Positions 1-9,900 of a stretch of DNA of 64,000 nt are shown here, piece after piece. The stretch's first letter is position 1. Each line of letters starts with the position of its first letter. Position numbers and translations under genes: made by a program. The notes under the pieces are model-generated. The model saw nothing but the letters and a program-made list of their open reading frames with translations, did no database searches and was not told the DNA's origin. Source of the stretch: an uncultured Muribaculaceae bacterium (lineage in GTDB: Bacteria > Bacteroidota > Bacteroidia > Bacteroidales > Muribaculaceae); assembly GCA_958436175.1 (NCBI GenBank), contig CAUBJF010000007.1, positions 62,001-126,000 on the forward strand, read 5' to 3'.

Positions 1-2
1 AT

Positions 3-608
3 ATTTTCGACATGGACGGCACTCTCTGGGATGCCGTCGACAGCTACTGCCAGGTATGGAACAAGACTCTGGCGGATATAGGCGACTATTCCGTCATCGT
101 CACACGCCCGATGCTGACATCGCTCATGGGCAAGCCACTTGAAACCATATACGACATTGTCGTCGGACGAAGAGATATACATGAAAAGTTCATGGAACGT
201 CTCGGTTTCAACGAACGGAATATGATGCCGACGCTTGGCGGACGGCTCTATTCCGGCGTTACCGACACTCTTGCCGAGCTTTCGCGGAGGGCGAAGCTCT
301 TCATGGTCAGCAACTGCGATGTCTCTGGCTTGCCGAACTTCCTCGCGTTCACGGGACTCAGGCCTTATATCACCGACTGTCTTTCTATCGGGGAGACAGG
401 CTTCAACAAGGATGTGAACATTGCCACCATAGTGGCGCGTTATAATCTTCAGACACCTGTCTACATCGGCGACACTCAGGGTGACTGCGAGCTCACCCAC
501 CGTGCCGGGCTGCCTTTTGTGTGGGCTGCCTACGGTTTCGGCCGCGATGTGCAGGGCTATGATTATAAAATAGACAGTATCAAGGATTTATTGACTTTGA
601 AACGATGA
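3..608 (+). CDS. HAD-superfamily hydrolase, 5' end outside window
   Basis: A phosphatase of the haloacid dehalogenase fold, of the phosphoglycolate phosphatase-like subgroup. The frame is open to the window edge and reads Ile-Phe-Asp before the Met at base 12, which belongs to motif I (DMDGT, with the nucleophile Asp before that Met), so the true start is upstream. Counting from that Met, motif II is VSN at 99-101, the conserved Lys is about 133, and motif IV is GDTQGD at 153-158. All four HAD motifs are therefore present and the enzyme should be active. The substrate cannot be told. The end overlaps the next gene by 4 bases (ATGA), which suggests co-transcription. Confidence 0.85.
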   Translation: MFDMDGTLWDAVDSYCQVWNKTLADIGDYSVIVTRPMLTSLMGKPLETIYDIVVGRRDIHEKFMERLGFNERNMMPTLGGRLYSGVTDTLAELSRRAKLFMVSNCDVSGLPNFLAFTGLRPYITDCLSIGETGFNKDVNIATIVARYNLQTPVYIGDTQGDCELTHRAGLPFVWAAYGFGRDVQGYDYKIDSIKDLLTLKR

Positions 609-1813
609 AAGAGCCTAAAGATCATTTGCAGATAAACCTGTGGGGCGACGCCGAGCAGTCACTGCATCTCAACAGAGTAAAAGAAGGAATGCGTCGCGAC
701 GGCATACGCCATGCACTTATTTGCGACAATTCCGACATCCTGTACCTCACGGGACGTGTCTTCCGAGGCTTCATATATATAAATGTCGATATGGAGCGTC
801 CGCTCTATTTCCTGCGCATGCCCAATCATCTCAAGGGCGAAGGCATAACGATGATTCATCGTCCCGAAGACATCGTGCCTGTCCTTGCCGAAGCCGGTGT
901 CGATGTCAGCGAGTGTCCCGCCCTGGAACTCGATGCTATTTCGTGGAGCCGTGTGTGCCGCGTGGCTAAAGCCTTCGGTTTCACCGGCGATCCGCAGAAT
1001 GTCTATCCGGCCATGCGCCGTGCCCGTGCCGCCAAGACAGAAGCCGAGCAGGCGCTCGTCAAGGCTTCCGGAGTGAAGCAGAGCCTTGTCTACGAACGTA
1101 TTCCGCATATGTACCAGGAAGGTATGAGCGACATTGAGCTGCAGATAGAGATCGAACGCGGCCTGCGTCTCGAAGGCGACCTCGGCATCTTCAGGGTCTC
1201 GGGCGGAGAGATGGAAATATTCATGGGCAATGTCCTTACGGGCGAGAATGCCGACACACCTTCTCCCTACGATTTCGCAATGGGCGGCGAGGGTATCAGC
1301 CCGGCCCTCCCCGGAGGTGCAAACGGCACTGTCATAAAGCCCGGTCTACCCGTGATGGTCGACATGAACTCGAATTTCAACGGTTATATGACCGATATGA
1401 CGCGATGCTATGTCGTCGACGAGCCCGTCGAACTGGCCGTCCGTGTCAACAAGCTCAGTATCGACATATGCAATGCCCTATCCGACATGATGGCTCCCGG
1501 CGTGGAAGCCAAGGCACTCTATGAAAAAGCTCTCGCCATGGCCACGGAAGCCGGTATGGAGCAGTTTTTCATGGGCCACAGACATCATGCTGGCTTTGTA
1601 GGCCATGGAATAGGTATAGAAGTGAACGAGCTGCCTGTCCTCGCTCCTCGTTCGCGCGACATCCTTGAGGACGGTAACGTTATCGCCGTAGAGCCCAAGT
1701 TTGTAATCCCGGGCATGGGAGCTGTAGGCGTGGAGAATACATATATCGTACATGCCGGCCGTCATGCCGAACTCGTGACTACGGCACGCATGGATATCAC
1801 TATGTTGGACTAA
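605..1813 (+). CDS. M24 family metallopeptidase (Xaa-Pro peptidase-like)
   Basis: A pita-bread-fold aminopeptidase of family M24, 402 aa, with an N-terminal creatinase-like domain (about 1-150) and the catalytic domain after it. The five expected metal ligands can be placed: Asp about 253 (VDMNS), Asp about 262 (TDMTR), His about 333 (GHGIG), Glu about 362 (EPKF) and Glu about 376 (VENTY). Members remove N-terminal residues before proline or act on dipeptides. There is no signal peptide, so it is probably cytoplasmic. It overlaps the HAD gene by 4 bases, and its stop shares one base with the next ATG (TAATG), so it sits inside a tight operon. Confidence 0.88.
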   Translation: MKEPKDHLQINLWGDAEQSLHLNRVKEGMRRDGIRHALICDNSDILYLTGRVFRGFIYINVDMERPLYFLRMPNHLKGEGITMIHRPEDIVPVLAEAGVDVSECPALELDAISWSRVCRVAKAFGFTGDPQNVYPAMRRARAAKTEAEQALVKASGVKQSLVYERIPHMYQEGMSDIELQIEIERGLRLEGDLGIFRVSGGEMEIFMGNVLTGENADTPSPYDFAMGGEGISPALPGGANGTVIKPGLPVMVDMNSNFNGYMTDMTRCYVVDEPVELAVRVNKLSIDICNALSDMMAPGVEAKALYEKALAMATEAGMEQFFMGHRHHAGFVGHGIGIEVNELPVLAPRSRDILEDGNVIAVEPKFVIPGMGAVGVENTYIVHAGRHAELVTTARMDITMLD

Positions 1814-3264
1814 TGAATATCGGACGTAAGCTCGAAAAGAAGATATTTACTACTATAGGGACGCTTGCCGACGGCATGAACAGAGAATGTTATGCCGTCG
1901 GAGGCTATGTGCGCGACCTCGTCATAGGGCGCCCGTCGAAGGACATCGATTTCGTCACCGTAGGCTCGGGTATAGAACTTGCCGAGGCTGTCGCGGCAGC
2001 ACTTGGCAAACATACCTCGCTCGCCGTCTACCGCACTTACGGCACCGCCCAGGTGCGTCATGGCGACCTCGAGCTCGAGTTCGTAGGTGCGCGCCGCGAG
2101 TCTTACCGACGCGATTCGCGCAATCCTATCGTCGAGGACGGAACTCTCGAGGAAGACCTGGCACGTCGCGATTTTACAATCAATGCCTTGGCTGTCAAAC
2201 TCAATGCCGACGGTTTTGGAGAGGTAATCGACCGCTACGACGGTATCGGCGATATCTATGCCAAGATCATACGCACTCCTCTCGACCCCGACATAACGTT
2301 CAGCGACGACCCTTTGAGAATGATGAGGGCCATACGTTTTTCGACTCAGCTTCAGTTCGATATCCATCCCGACACGTTCGATGCCATATGCCGCAACGCT
2401 TCCCGTATCGAGATTATCACGGCAGAACGCATCAAAGACGAGCTGTTCAAGATCATGGCTTCGCCGAAGCCCTCGATAGGCTGGAAGCTGCTCCTTGACT
2501 CCGGACTGCTCCGCATAATCCTGCCCGAGCTTGCCAGGATGAAGGGTGTCGAAGTCGTGTCTGGCCATGCGCATAAAGACAATTTCTACCATACCATGGC
2601 CGTGCTCGACAGCGTGGCTTCCGCCTCCGACAATGTCTATCTCCGCTGGGCAGCTCTTTTCCATGATATAGGCAAGCCGGTGACCAAGCACTACGACCCG
2701 GCCCGCGGCTGGACATTCCACAACCACAACTTTGTCGGAGCCAAGATGGTGAAGAGCATCTTCAAGCGAATGAAGTTTCCCCTCGGAGCTGAGATGCGCT
2801 ATGTCGCCAAACTCGTAGAGCTCCATATGCGCCCTATCGCGCTGGTCGAGGACGAAGTGACCGACAGTGCCGTGCGTCGGCTCATACATTATGCAGAAGA
2901 GGACCTCGACGACCTGATGATACTCGCTCGAGCCGACATAACAAGCAAGGATGAGGCGAGAAAGAACCGTTATCTCGCCAATTTCGATATTGTCGAGGAA
3001 AAGTTCCGTTCGACCAACGCCAAAGATTTCGAGCGCAACCGCAAGAACCCCGTCGACGGCAATGAGATTATGGAGCTTTTCGGGCTTCAGCAGTCGCCAC
3101 TGGTGGGATACTTCACAAAAAACCTCAAGCAGGCTATCAAGGACTGCGAAGTAGAGGATACCCGCGAGGCTGCTTTCGAATATATCCTCCGCCTGGCCGA
3201 GGAAAAAGGTCTGCAACCACTGTACGACCCTCTCGCTAAAGAAAAACAAGATTCGGAAAACTGA
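1813..3264 (+). CDS. cca: CCA-adding tRNA nucleotidyltransferase with HD domain
   Basis: A polymerase-beta-type nucleotidyltransferase that adds or repairs the 3' CCA of tRNA; poly(A) polymerase is the alternative in this family. The N-terminus carries GGYVRD (about 27-32) and the catalytic DIDFV (about 42-46). Next come the RRDFTINA and DDPLRMMRAIRF elements typical of class II enzymes, then an HD phosphohydrolase domain (FHDIGK near 284). The length of 483 aa fits the NTase-HD form common in Bacteroidales. The start overlaps the upstream stop by one base, and queD begins 5 bases after this stop. Confidence 0.9.
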   Translation: MNIGRKLEKKIFTTIGTLADGMNRECYAVGGYVRDLVIGRPSKDIDFVTVGSGIELAEAVAAALGKHTSLAVYRTYGTAQVRHGDLELEFVGARRESYRRDSRNPIVEDGTLEEDLARRDFTINALAVKLNADGFGEVIDRYDGIGDIYAKIIRTPLDPDITFSDDPLRMMRAIRFSTQLQFDIHPDTFDAICRNASRIEIITAERIKDELFKIMASPKPSIGWKLLLDSGLLRIILPELARMKGVEVVSGHAHKDNFYHTMAVLDSVASASDNVYLRWAALFHDIGKPVTKHYDPARGWTFHNHNFVGAKMVKSIFKRMKFPLGAEMRYVAKLVELHMRPIALVEDEVTDSAVRRLIHYAEEDLDDLMILARADITSKDEARKNRYLANFDIVEEKFRSTNAKDFERNRKNPVDGNEIMELFGLQQSPLVGYFTKNLKQAIKDCEVEDTREAAFEYILRLAEEKGLQPLYDPLAKEKQDSEN

Positions 3265-3268
3265 AAAG

Positions 3269-3604
3269 ATGTACTACGTTACTAAACGACTGGAAATATC
3301 TGCCGCCCACAGGCTTTCGCTCGACTACGAAAGCAAGTGCAGCTCCCTCCACGGCCACAACTGGATTGTGACTGTCCACTGCCGTGCCGCCGAGCTGGAC
3401 AGCAACGGCATGGTGACGGATTTCACCGACATTAAGAGGCTCGTTTCCGATACCCTCGACCATCGTGTCCTCAACGATACACTGCCTTTCAATCCCACGG
3501 CCGAGAACATCGCCCGCTGGATCTGCGACAATGTGGCCAACTGCTACCGCGTCGACGTGCAGGAGAGCGAAGGCAACACAGCAAGCTATGAAAAAGACGT
3601 ATAA
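3269..3604 (+). CDS. queD: 6-carboxy-5,6,7,8-tetrahydropterin synthase
   Basis: Second step of the queuosine/7-deazaguanine pathway: it converts dihydroneopterin triphosphate to 6-carboxytetrahydropterin. At 111 aa it has the normal family length. Zinc-ligand histidines are seen in AAHRLSL near the N-terminus and in the HGHNW motif, with the catalytic Cys four residues before HGH. The His of DHRVLND and the Glu of PTAEN complete the expected set. The gene overlaps queE by 17 bases, so the two consecutive pathway steps are translationally linked. queC and queF are not in the window. Confidence 0.93.
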   Translation: MYYVTKRLEISAAHRLSLDYESKCSSLHGHNWIVTVHCRAAELDSNGMVTDFTDIKRLVSDTLDHRVLNDTLPFNPTAENIARWICDNVANCYRVDVQESEGNTASYEKDV

Positions 3605-4142
3605 GGTCAACGAGATTTTCTATTCCCTTCAGGGCGAGGGATATTATACGGGCACTCCGGCTGTGTTCCTGCGCTTTTCTGGCTGCAATAGGAAATGCAC
3701 CTTCTGCGATACGGATCATAGTGCCTTCACAGAGATGAGTGCCGACGAAATTGCGGATGCATGTGCCGCTTTCCCGGCACGGCATCTTGTCGTCACAGGC
3801 GGTGAACCTCTCCTGCAGCTCGACAGCGATTTGCTGAGGCTCCTGAAACTCAAACGTTTCTACGTACAGGTAGAAACCAACGGCTCTCTCCCGGTGCCAC
3901 CGGAGGTCGACTGGGTGACATGTTCTCCCAAGGATGCGCCGTGGGGTGTCGACCGTGTCGACGAGCTCAAGATTGTCTATCAGGGTCAGGATGTCGAGGA
4001 GACTGCCGCCTTGTTCGGTGTCCCTGTCTGTTTCCTCCAGCCTTGTTCGGGCAAGAACACAGCCGAGACAGTCGAGTATATCCTTGCCCATCCGCGTTGG
4101 CGCTTGTCATTGCAGACTCATAAGCTCCTGGATATAAGATGA
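3588..4142 (+). CDS. queE: 7-carboxy-7-deazaguanine synthase (radical SAM)
   Basis: A radical SAM enzyme that turns 6-carboxytetrahydropterin into 7-carboxy-7-deazaguanine. The frame is open further upstream, but the ATG at 3588 gives a normal N-terminus (KVNEIFYSLQGEG is the family opening), so this start is chosen; 184 aa. The cluster-binding cysteines are C33, C37 and C40 in the CX3CX2C arrangement. The SAM-binding GGEPL follows. It overlaps queD upstream and the DUF4105 gene by 4 bases downstream (ATGA). Confidence 0.93.
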   Translation: MKKTYKVNEIFYSLQGEGYYTGTPAVFLRFSGCNRKCTFCDTDHSAFTEMSADEIADACAAFPARHLVVTGGEPLLQLDSDLLRLLKLKRFYVQVETNGSLPVPPEVDWVTCSPKDAPWGVDRVDELKIVYQGQDVEETAALFGVPVCFLQPCSGKNTAETVEYILAHPRWRLSLQTHKLLDIR

Positions 4143-5314
4143 AAAAAGTCCTGTTCGCATTTCTTGTCGCCATGCTGTCGTTCCTGTCTGTCAGCGGGCA
4201 GAACGATACGACCGTCTATTTCGTCAACTTCTATCCCGGCCCTGCCGTCTATGAGCTTGAAGGTCATTCGGCTATCTTCGTCGAAGTGTCGGGTCAGATG
4301 CCTGTTGCCTATAACTTCGGTGTATTCGATTTCGATTCGCCCAACTTTATCTATCGTTTCGTCAAGGGCGAGACCGACTATATGGCTGTCGCCCAGCCTG
4401 CCGTACTGATGCTGGACGGCTATCTGCGTCAGGGACGGCGTGTAGTGGCGCATGAGCTTGATTTCGACTCCAAGCAGAAACAGGAGCTTATCAGGCTTCT
4501 GGAGACCAATGTAAGGCCCGAGAACCGAACCTACCGCTATAACTACGTCAAGGATAACTGCGCCACGCGTCCGCTGCGTGCCGTCGAGCTTGCCGCAGGC
4601 GACAGCATAATCCTCGGCTGTGCGCCTTTCGAGGCCCAGCCGTTGCTGAAACCGACGTTCCGCAATGTCATGCGCCTCTACCACAGCAACTATCCCTGGT
4701 ACCAGTTCGGAATCGACCTCGCTCTTGGTTCGGGCATCGATTATCCAATCGACCGTCGTGAAATCGCCTTTGCCCCGGCCGAGCTGGACCGTATGCTACC
4801 CGAAGCGACAGTAGGTGGCCGTAAGCTCGTGAAAAAGACACATGTCGTGCAGGATGTCCCCGTCGATGCCGCCATCGAGGGCCCCACGCCATGGTATCTT
4901 ACGCCGTTGGCCGTCTGCTGGGCTTTCTTCTTTGTGGCCGTGGGAGTTACTATTCGCGATTTACGTCGTCGACGAGTCACAAAATGGTTCGATGCCGCCT
5001 ATTTCGCTGTGCTCGGCCTGACAGGATGCCTGCTGACATTTCTCGTGTTCGTCTCCGTCCACGAGGCCACATCGCCCAACTGGCTTTATCCGTGGCTAAA
5101 TCCTCTGTGCTTCATACCGACCATATTTATATGGTTAAAAAAATGCAAGACTTTCCTCGTCTGCTACCAAATTGTTAATTTTGTGGTCTTGTTTGCGCTA
5201 TGCCTCCTGTGGTACTTCCTGCCCCAGTCTGCAAATGCGGCCTTCGTGCCCTTGATAGGCGCGGAAATGCTCAGGGCGGCAAGCTATGTATATATCACGT
5301 TACGCAATAAGTGA
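4139..5314 (+). CDS. DUF4105 (Lnb N-terminal-like) membrane protein
   Basis: 391 aa. A signal peptide (1-20, ending VSG-Q) is followed by a DUF4105/Lnb-like periplasmic domain (about 24-240) and hydrophobic helices at about 253-272, 287-306 and 337-361. The domain shows GHS (42-44) and DNC (139-141). His followed by Asn-Cys is the order expected for a permuted papain/NlpC-like fold. Family members are mostly uncharacterised; a hydrolase or acyltransferase role in the envelope is inference. It overlaps queE by 4 bases and the next gene (GTG start inside TGA) by 4 bases, so it belongs to the same transcript although unrelated to queuosine. Confidence 0.75.
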   Translation: MKKVLFAFLVAMLSFLSVSGQNDTTVYFVNFYPGPAVYELEGHSAIFVEVSGQMPVAYNFGVFDFDSPNFIYRFVKGETDYMAVAQPAVLMLDGYLRQGRRVVAHELDFDSKQKQELIRLLETNVRPENRTYRYNYVKDNCATRPLRAVELAAGDSIILGCAPFEAQPLLKPTFRNVMRLYHSNYPWYQFGIDLALGSGIDYPIDRREIAFAPAELDRMLPEATVGGRKLVKKTHVVQDVPVDAAIEGPTPWYLTPLAVCWAFFFVAVGVTIRDLRRRRVTKWFDAAYFAVLGLTGCLLTFLVFVSVHEATSPNWLYPWLNPLCFIPTIFIWLKKCKTFLVCYQIVNFVVLFALCLLWYFLPQSANAAFVPLIGAEMLRAASYVYITLRNK

Positions 5315-6942
5315 GAAGATTGAATAAACTTTCCATGCTTCCGGTTATGCCCCGGCTCCTTCTGTGCCTTGTCGCCTCAGTGGCAAGCCTCGGAATGGGC
5401 GCACAGACAGTGCCGCCGACACCCCGCCTCCTTGTTGGCATAATCGTCGAAGGACTGGACAACGATGCCCTCGAACTGCTGCGCGACCGTTTCGGTCAGG
5501 GAGGTTTCCGCCTTCTGGAGAACGGCAGTGTGGTCATTCCGGCTGTCGACTACGGCACCTACCTTGATGCCGCCGCTGCGACTGCTACCCTTGTCAGCGG
5601 CGCAGCGCCGTCGACGAGCGGTATCGGGGGTGACGAGCGCTACGACCGCGATGCGATGCGTGTTGTGGCCACGTATGCCGATCCCTCTTTCATCGGAAAT
5701 TTCACCAGCGCGTCGCTGTCTCCGACAGCTTTGAGAGTTAGTACATTGACAGACGAGCTCCGTATCGCTGCCGGTGGCACAAACGTGGCTTATGCCGTTG
5801 CCATCGACCCGGCCCAGGCTCTCGCTCTCGGCGGTCATGCCGCCAATGCGGCAGTGTGGCTCGACCCCGGAACCGGCAACTGGGCCTCCAGCACCTTCTA
5901 CAAGGAGATGCCGGTGTCTGTGGCAACACGCAACCGCATGTCGCCTCTTAGCTCGCGGCTCGACACTATGAGCTGGGTCCCGGCTCTTCAGCCCGAAAGT
6001 TATCCGGCTTTGCCAGACCACTTGACGCACTATCCTTTCCGATATGTCTTTCCCCGCGGCAACGTCGACCGCCTCGACATGTTCATGTCGTCGCCTATGG
6101 CCAACCGTGAGGTTACGAGCATAGCGGGAGACCTTATCGGCAGTCAGAGGATGGGTACACATGAGGGTGTTACCGACGTGCTCAACATCGCTTACAATCT
6201 CACCCCATATCCCTACGGCAAGAATAAGGATACCCGCGTTGAGACCATGGATGCCTACGTGCGTCTCGACCGCGACCTCGAACGCCTTTTCAAAACAATT
6301 GACAAGAATATCGGCCTCGACAAGACCGTGATATATCTTGCCGCAACGCCGCCGCGCCCATATGGCAGACGCGACGACGAACGCTGGTCGATACCATACG
6401 GCGAATTCTCGACACGCAAGGCTATCTCCCTGCTAAACATGTATCTTATCGCCGTCTACGGTAACGGTGACTACGTTTCGGCATATCATCGCGGACAGTT
6501 CTTTCTCGACCATAAGCTCCTCAAGGATAAGAACCTCGATGTGCGCGACGTACGTAGAGAGTGTGCCTCGTTCCTCATGCGTATGACAGGTGTCGACCGT
6601 GTCCATACAATCGACGAGATTGCAGCCGGTCATGCAGGAGAGAACGCCGAGGCTCTACGCCGCAACACTGTCATATCGTCGGCCGGAGATGTCATGATAG
6701 AGCTTGCCCCGGGTTTCGAACTGCTTGATGATTTCAATACAATACCGTCGTCGACACGCACAGTATGGTCTCAGCGCGTGGCTACGTCGACAGCGCCGGT
6801 GTTCATAAAGGCTCCCGGCGTGACACCTCAGACGATAGGCACCCCTGTCGATGTCAGGGCCATCGCTCCCACAGTGTCCCGAATCCTACGGATACGTTCC
6901 CCCAACGGGGCTGCTGCAGCTCCCTTGTATTTCAATAAATAA
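5311..6942 (+). CDS. Alkaline phosphatase-like family protein, active site apparently degenerate
   Basis: 543 aa, secreted: a hydrophobic N-terminus ends near GAQ-TVPP. The segment from PRLLVGIIVEGL to LVSGAAPSTSGI has the layout of the alkaline phosphatase / phosphodiesterase fold (a metal-binding Asp strand, then a nucleophile Thr/Ser before a TG..P..HGI segment). Here the Asp position reads Glu and the HGI histidine reads Ser. No ADHG-type second metal motif is seen in the C-terminal half. It may be a non-catalytic relative or a divergent subfamily. The GTG at 5311 is chosen because it overlaps the upstream TGA; ATG codons at 5335 and 5347 are alternatives. Confidence 0.7.
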   Translation: MRRLNKLSMLPVMPRLLLCLVASVASLGMGAQTVPPTPRLLVGIIVEGLDNDALELLRDRFGQGGFRLLENGSVVIPAVDYGTYLDAAAATATLVSGAAPSTSGIGGDERYDRDAMRVVATYADPSFIGNFTSASLSPTALRVSTLTDELRIAAGGTNVAYAVAIDPAQALALGGHAANAAVWLDPGTGNWASSTFYKEMPVSVATRNRMSPLSSRLDTMSWVPALQPESYPALPDHLTHYPFRYVFPRGNVDRLDMFMSSPMANREVTSIAGDLIGSQRMGTHEGVTDVLNIAYNLTPYPYGKNKDTRVETMDAYVRLDRDLERLFKTIDKNIGLDKTVIYLAATPPRPYGRRDDERWSIPYGEFSTRKAISLLNMYLIAVYGNGDYVSAYHRGQFFLDHKLLKDKNLDVRDVRRECASFLMRMTGVDRVHTIDEIAAGHAGENAEALRRNTVISSAGDVMIELAPGFELLDDFNTIPSSTRTVWSQRVATSTAPVFIKAPGVTPQTIGTPVDVRAIAPTVSRILRIRSPNGAAAAPLYFNK

Positions 6943-6954
6943 TTCGTATCTTTG
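6925..6954 (+). promoter_or_regulatory. Bacteroides-type promoter of secA
   Basis: CTTG (TTG at 6925-6927), 19 bases, then TATCTTTG at 6947-6954, matching TTTG-N19-21-TAnnTTTG. It lies 22 bases before the secA ATG and starts inside the end of the upstream gene. Confidence 0.7.
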
Positions 6955-6976
6955 TAGGATTAAACATACATCATAA

Positions 6977-9900
6977 ATGTCATTTACATCAGTTCTTAAG
7001 ACAATATTCGGCGATAAGTCCAAGCGCGACCTTAAAGCCATCCAGCCCATACTGCAAGCTGTAAAAGCGCAGATCCCCCGTGTAGCCACTCTCGACAACG
7101 ACGCTCTTCGTCACGAAATAGACCTTGTCCGCCAGGACATAGCCAATGCCATCGCCGCCGACAACGACGCTGAGGCAAAGCTCCGCGAGGAAGTCGAATC
7201 GCTGCCTTTCGACCAGCGCCAGCCTCTCTGGGACAAAATCGACCAGCACGAAAAGAACATACTCGATATCATCGAGAACAAGCTCAACGAGCATCTGCCC
7301 GTTGTATTTGCCACCCTGCGCGAGACAGCAGCCCGTTTTGCAAAGTCCGAGACCGTCGAGGTGACAGCCACCGACTTCGACCGTGAACTCGCAGGCCAGG
7401 GCCGCGACTTCGTGACCATCGAAGGCGACAAAGCCATCTGGAAGAACCATTGGCTCGCCGGCGGTAACGAAATCCACTGGGACATGACCCACTACGACGT
7501 GCAGCTCATCGGCGGTATCGTCCTCCATCAGGGCAAGATTGCCGAAATGGCCACCGGTGAAGGCAAGACCCTCGTGGCAACCCTCCCGGTATTCCTCCGT
7601 TCCCTCTCCAGGCGCGGCGTACATGTTGTGACTGTCAACGACTATCTCTCCAAGCGTGACTCCGAATGGATGGGTCCCCTCTATATGTTCCATGGTGCGA
7701 GCGTCGACTGCATCGACAAGCATCAGCCCAACACCCCCGAGCGTCGCCGGGCATACGAATGCGACATCACCTACGGTACCAACAACGAGTTCGGTTTCGA
7801 CTACCTCCGTGACAACATGGCGATGGTGCCCGAGGACCTCGTGCAGCGCAAGCATTACTACGCTATCGTCGATGAGGTCGACTCCGTGCTTATCGACGAT
7901 GCCCGTACGCCTCTGATCATCTCCGGCCCTGTCCCCAAAGGTGACGACCAGCTCTTCGACGAGTACAAAGCCAACGTCGAGAAGGTTGTCAAGGCTCAGA
8001 CGAAGCTTGTCACCGGCATTCTCGCCGAAGCCAAGACCAAGCTTGCTTCCGAAGACAAGGACGAGCGCAAGGAAGGCGCACTCCTCCTCTTCCGTGCTTT
8101 CAAGGGTCTGCCCAAGAACAGCGCCCTGATTCGTTTCCTCAGTCAGGAGGGTATGAAGAACATCCTTCTCGAGACAGAGGCACACTATCTTCAGGACAAT
8201 TCGCGCGAGATGCCCATCGTCACGGACCCTCTATACTTTGTCATCGATGAAAAGAACCGCTCCGTAGAACTTACCGACAAGGGTATCGACGAACTGACAG
8301 GCCATTCGCAGGATCCCCAGTTCTTTGTGCTTCCCGACATTGCCGCCCAGCTCTCCGAACTCGAACATATACCAGACCTTGCCGAACGACAGGCACGCAA
8401 GGACGAACTCATGGCAAACTATGCCATCAAGAGCGAACGTGTCCACACCGTCACACAGCTCCTTAAGGCATATACGCTCTTTGTACGAGACATTGAATAT
8501 GTCGTGGACGACAACAAAGTCAAGATTGTCGACGAGCAGACAGGCCGTATCATGGAAGGACGCCGGTACAGCGACGGTCTCCACCAGGCCATCGAAGCCA
8601 AAGAAGGCGTGAAGGTCGAAGCTGCTACGCAGACCTTTGCTACCATCACCCTGCAGAACTACTTCCGTATGTACCACAAGCTCGCCGGTATGACAGGTAC
8701 CGCCGAGACGGAAGCAGGTGAATTCTGGGATATCTACAAGCTCGACGTAGTGACTATCCCGACCAACAAGCCGATAGCGCGTATCGATATGAACGACCGC
8801 GTCTACCGCACCAAGAAAGAGAAGTACAAGGCTGTCATCGCCGAAATCGTGCGTCTCATCAACGAGGGCCGTCCTGTGCTTGTCGGCACAACTTCTGTCG
8901 AGATATCCGAGCTTCTCAGCCGTATGCTCGACATGCAGAAGATACCTCACAATGTCCTCAATGCGAAGCTCCACCAGCGCGAGGCTGAAATCGTGGCACT
9001 GGCAGGTCGCAAAGGTACAGTGACCATAGCAACCAACATGGCCGGTCGTGGTACCGATATCAAGCTGACCCCGGAAGTTCGTGATGCCGGCGGTCTTGCC
9101 ATCATCGGTACGGAGCGCCATGAGAGCCGCCGCGTCGACCGTCAGCTTCGTGGCCGTTCCGGTCGTCAGGGCGACCCGGGTTCCTCGGTATTCTTCGTGT
9201 CGTTCGAGGATCAGCTGATGCGTCTCTTCGCCACCGACAACGTTATCAAGATGCTCGACCGCCTCGGATACAAGGAGGACGAGATGCTTGAGAACAAGAT
9301 TGTCAACAACGCTATCGAGAAGGCTCAGAAGCGCGTCGAGGAGAACAATTTCGGCATACGTAAGCGACTCCTCGAATTCGACGACGTGATGAACAAGCAG
9401 CGTACGTATATCTACGAACGCCGCCGTCATGCCGTCCTCGGCGAACGTATCGGTGTCGATATTATCAACATGCTCTACGATACTGTCGAGAACATCATCA
9501 TCAACAACGAATCTCCGGCCCAATACCCCGACCTCTGCAACGAAATCTTCCGTGTCCTCGCAATCGAGGCTCCTTTCACAGAGAAGGAATACACCGATAT
9601 GGATCGTGAGGAGAAGATCAACCGGCTCCATGATGCCGCCGTTGCCGCCCTCGACCGCAAAAGCGACCATATCCGCGAGGTGGCTATGCCCGTGATTACC
9701 CAGATGGCCGAGAATACCGACTACGACGGTCTCATTCTTGTGCCTATCACCGACGGCAAGCGGGTGTTCAACATCCGCACCGATCTCCGCACCGCCGTGC
9801 GCACGGAATGCCGCTCCATAATCAAGGAATGGCACAAAGCCCTGATGCTCGTCACTATCGACGAACTCTGGAAGGAACATCTGCGAGAACTCGACCAGTT

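Noticed and set aside
1810..3249. Minus-strand frame of 479 codons opposite cca
   Set aside because: Cca motifs are intact on the plus strand; the minus frame has no recognisable domain.
3465..3587. Upstream extension of queE
   Set aside because: It lies inside queD and precedes the conserved N-terminus; the ATG at 3588 is the family start.
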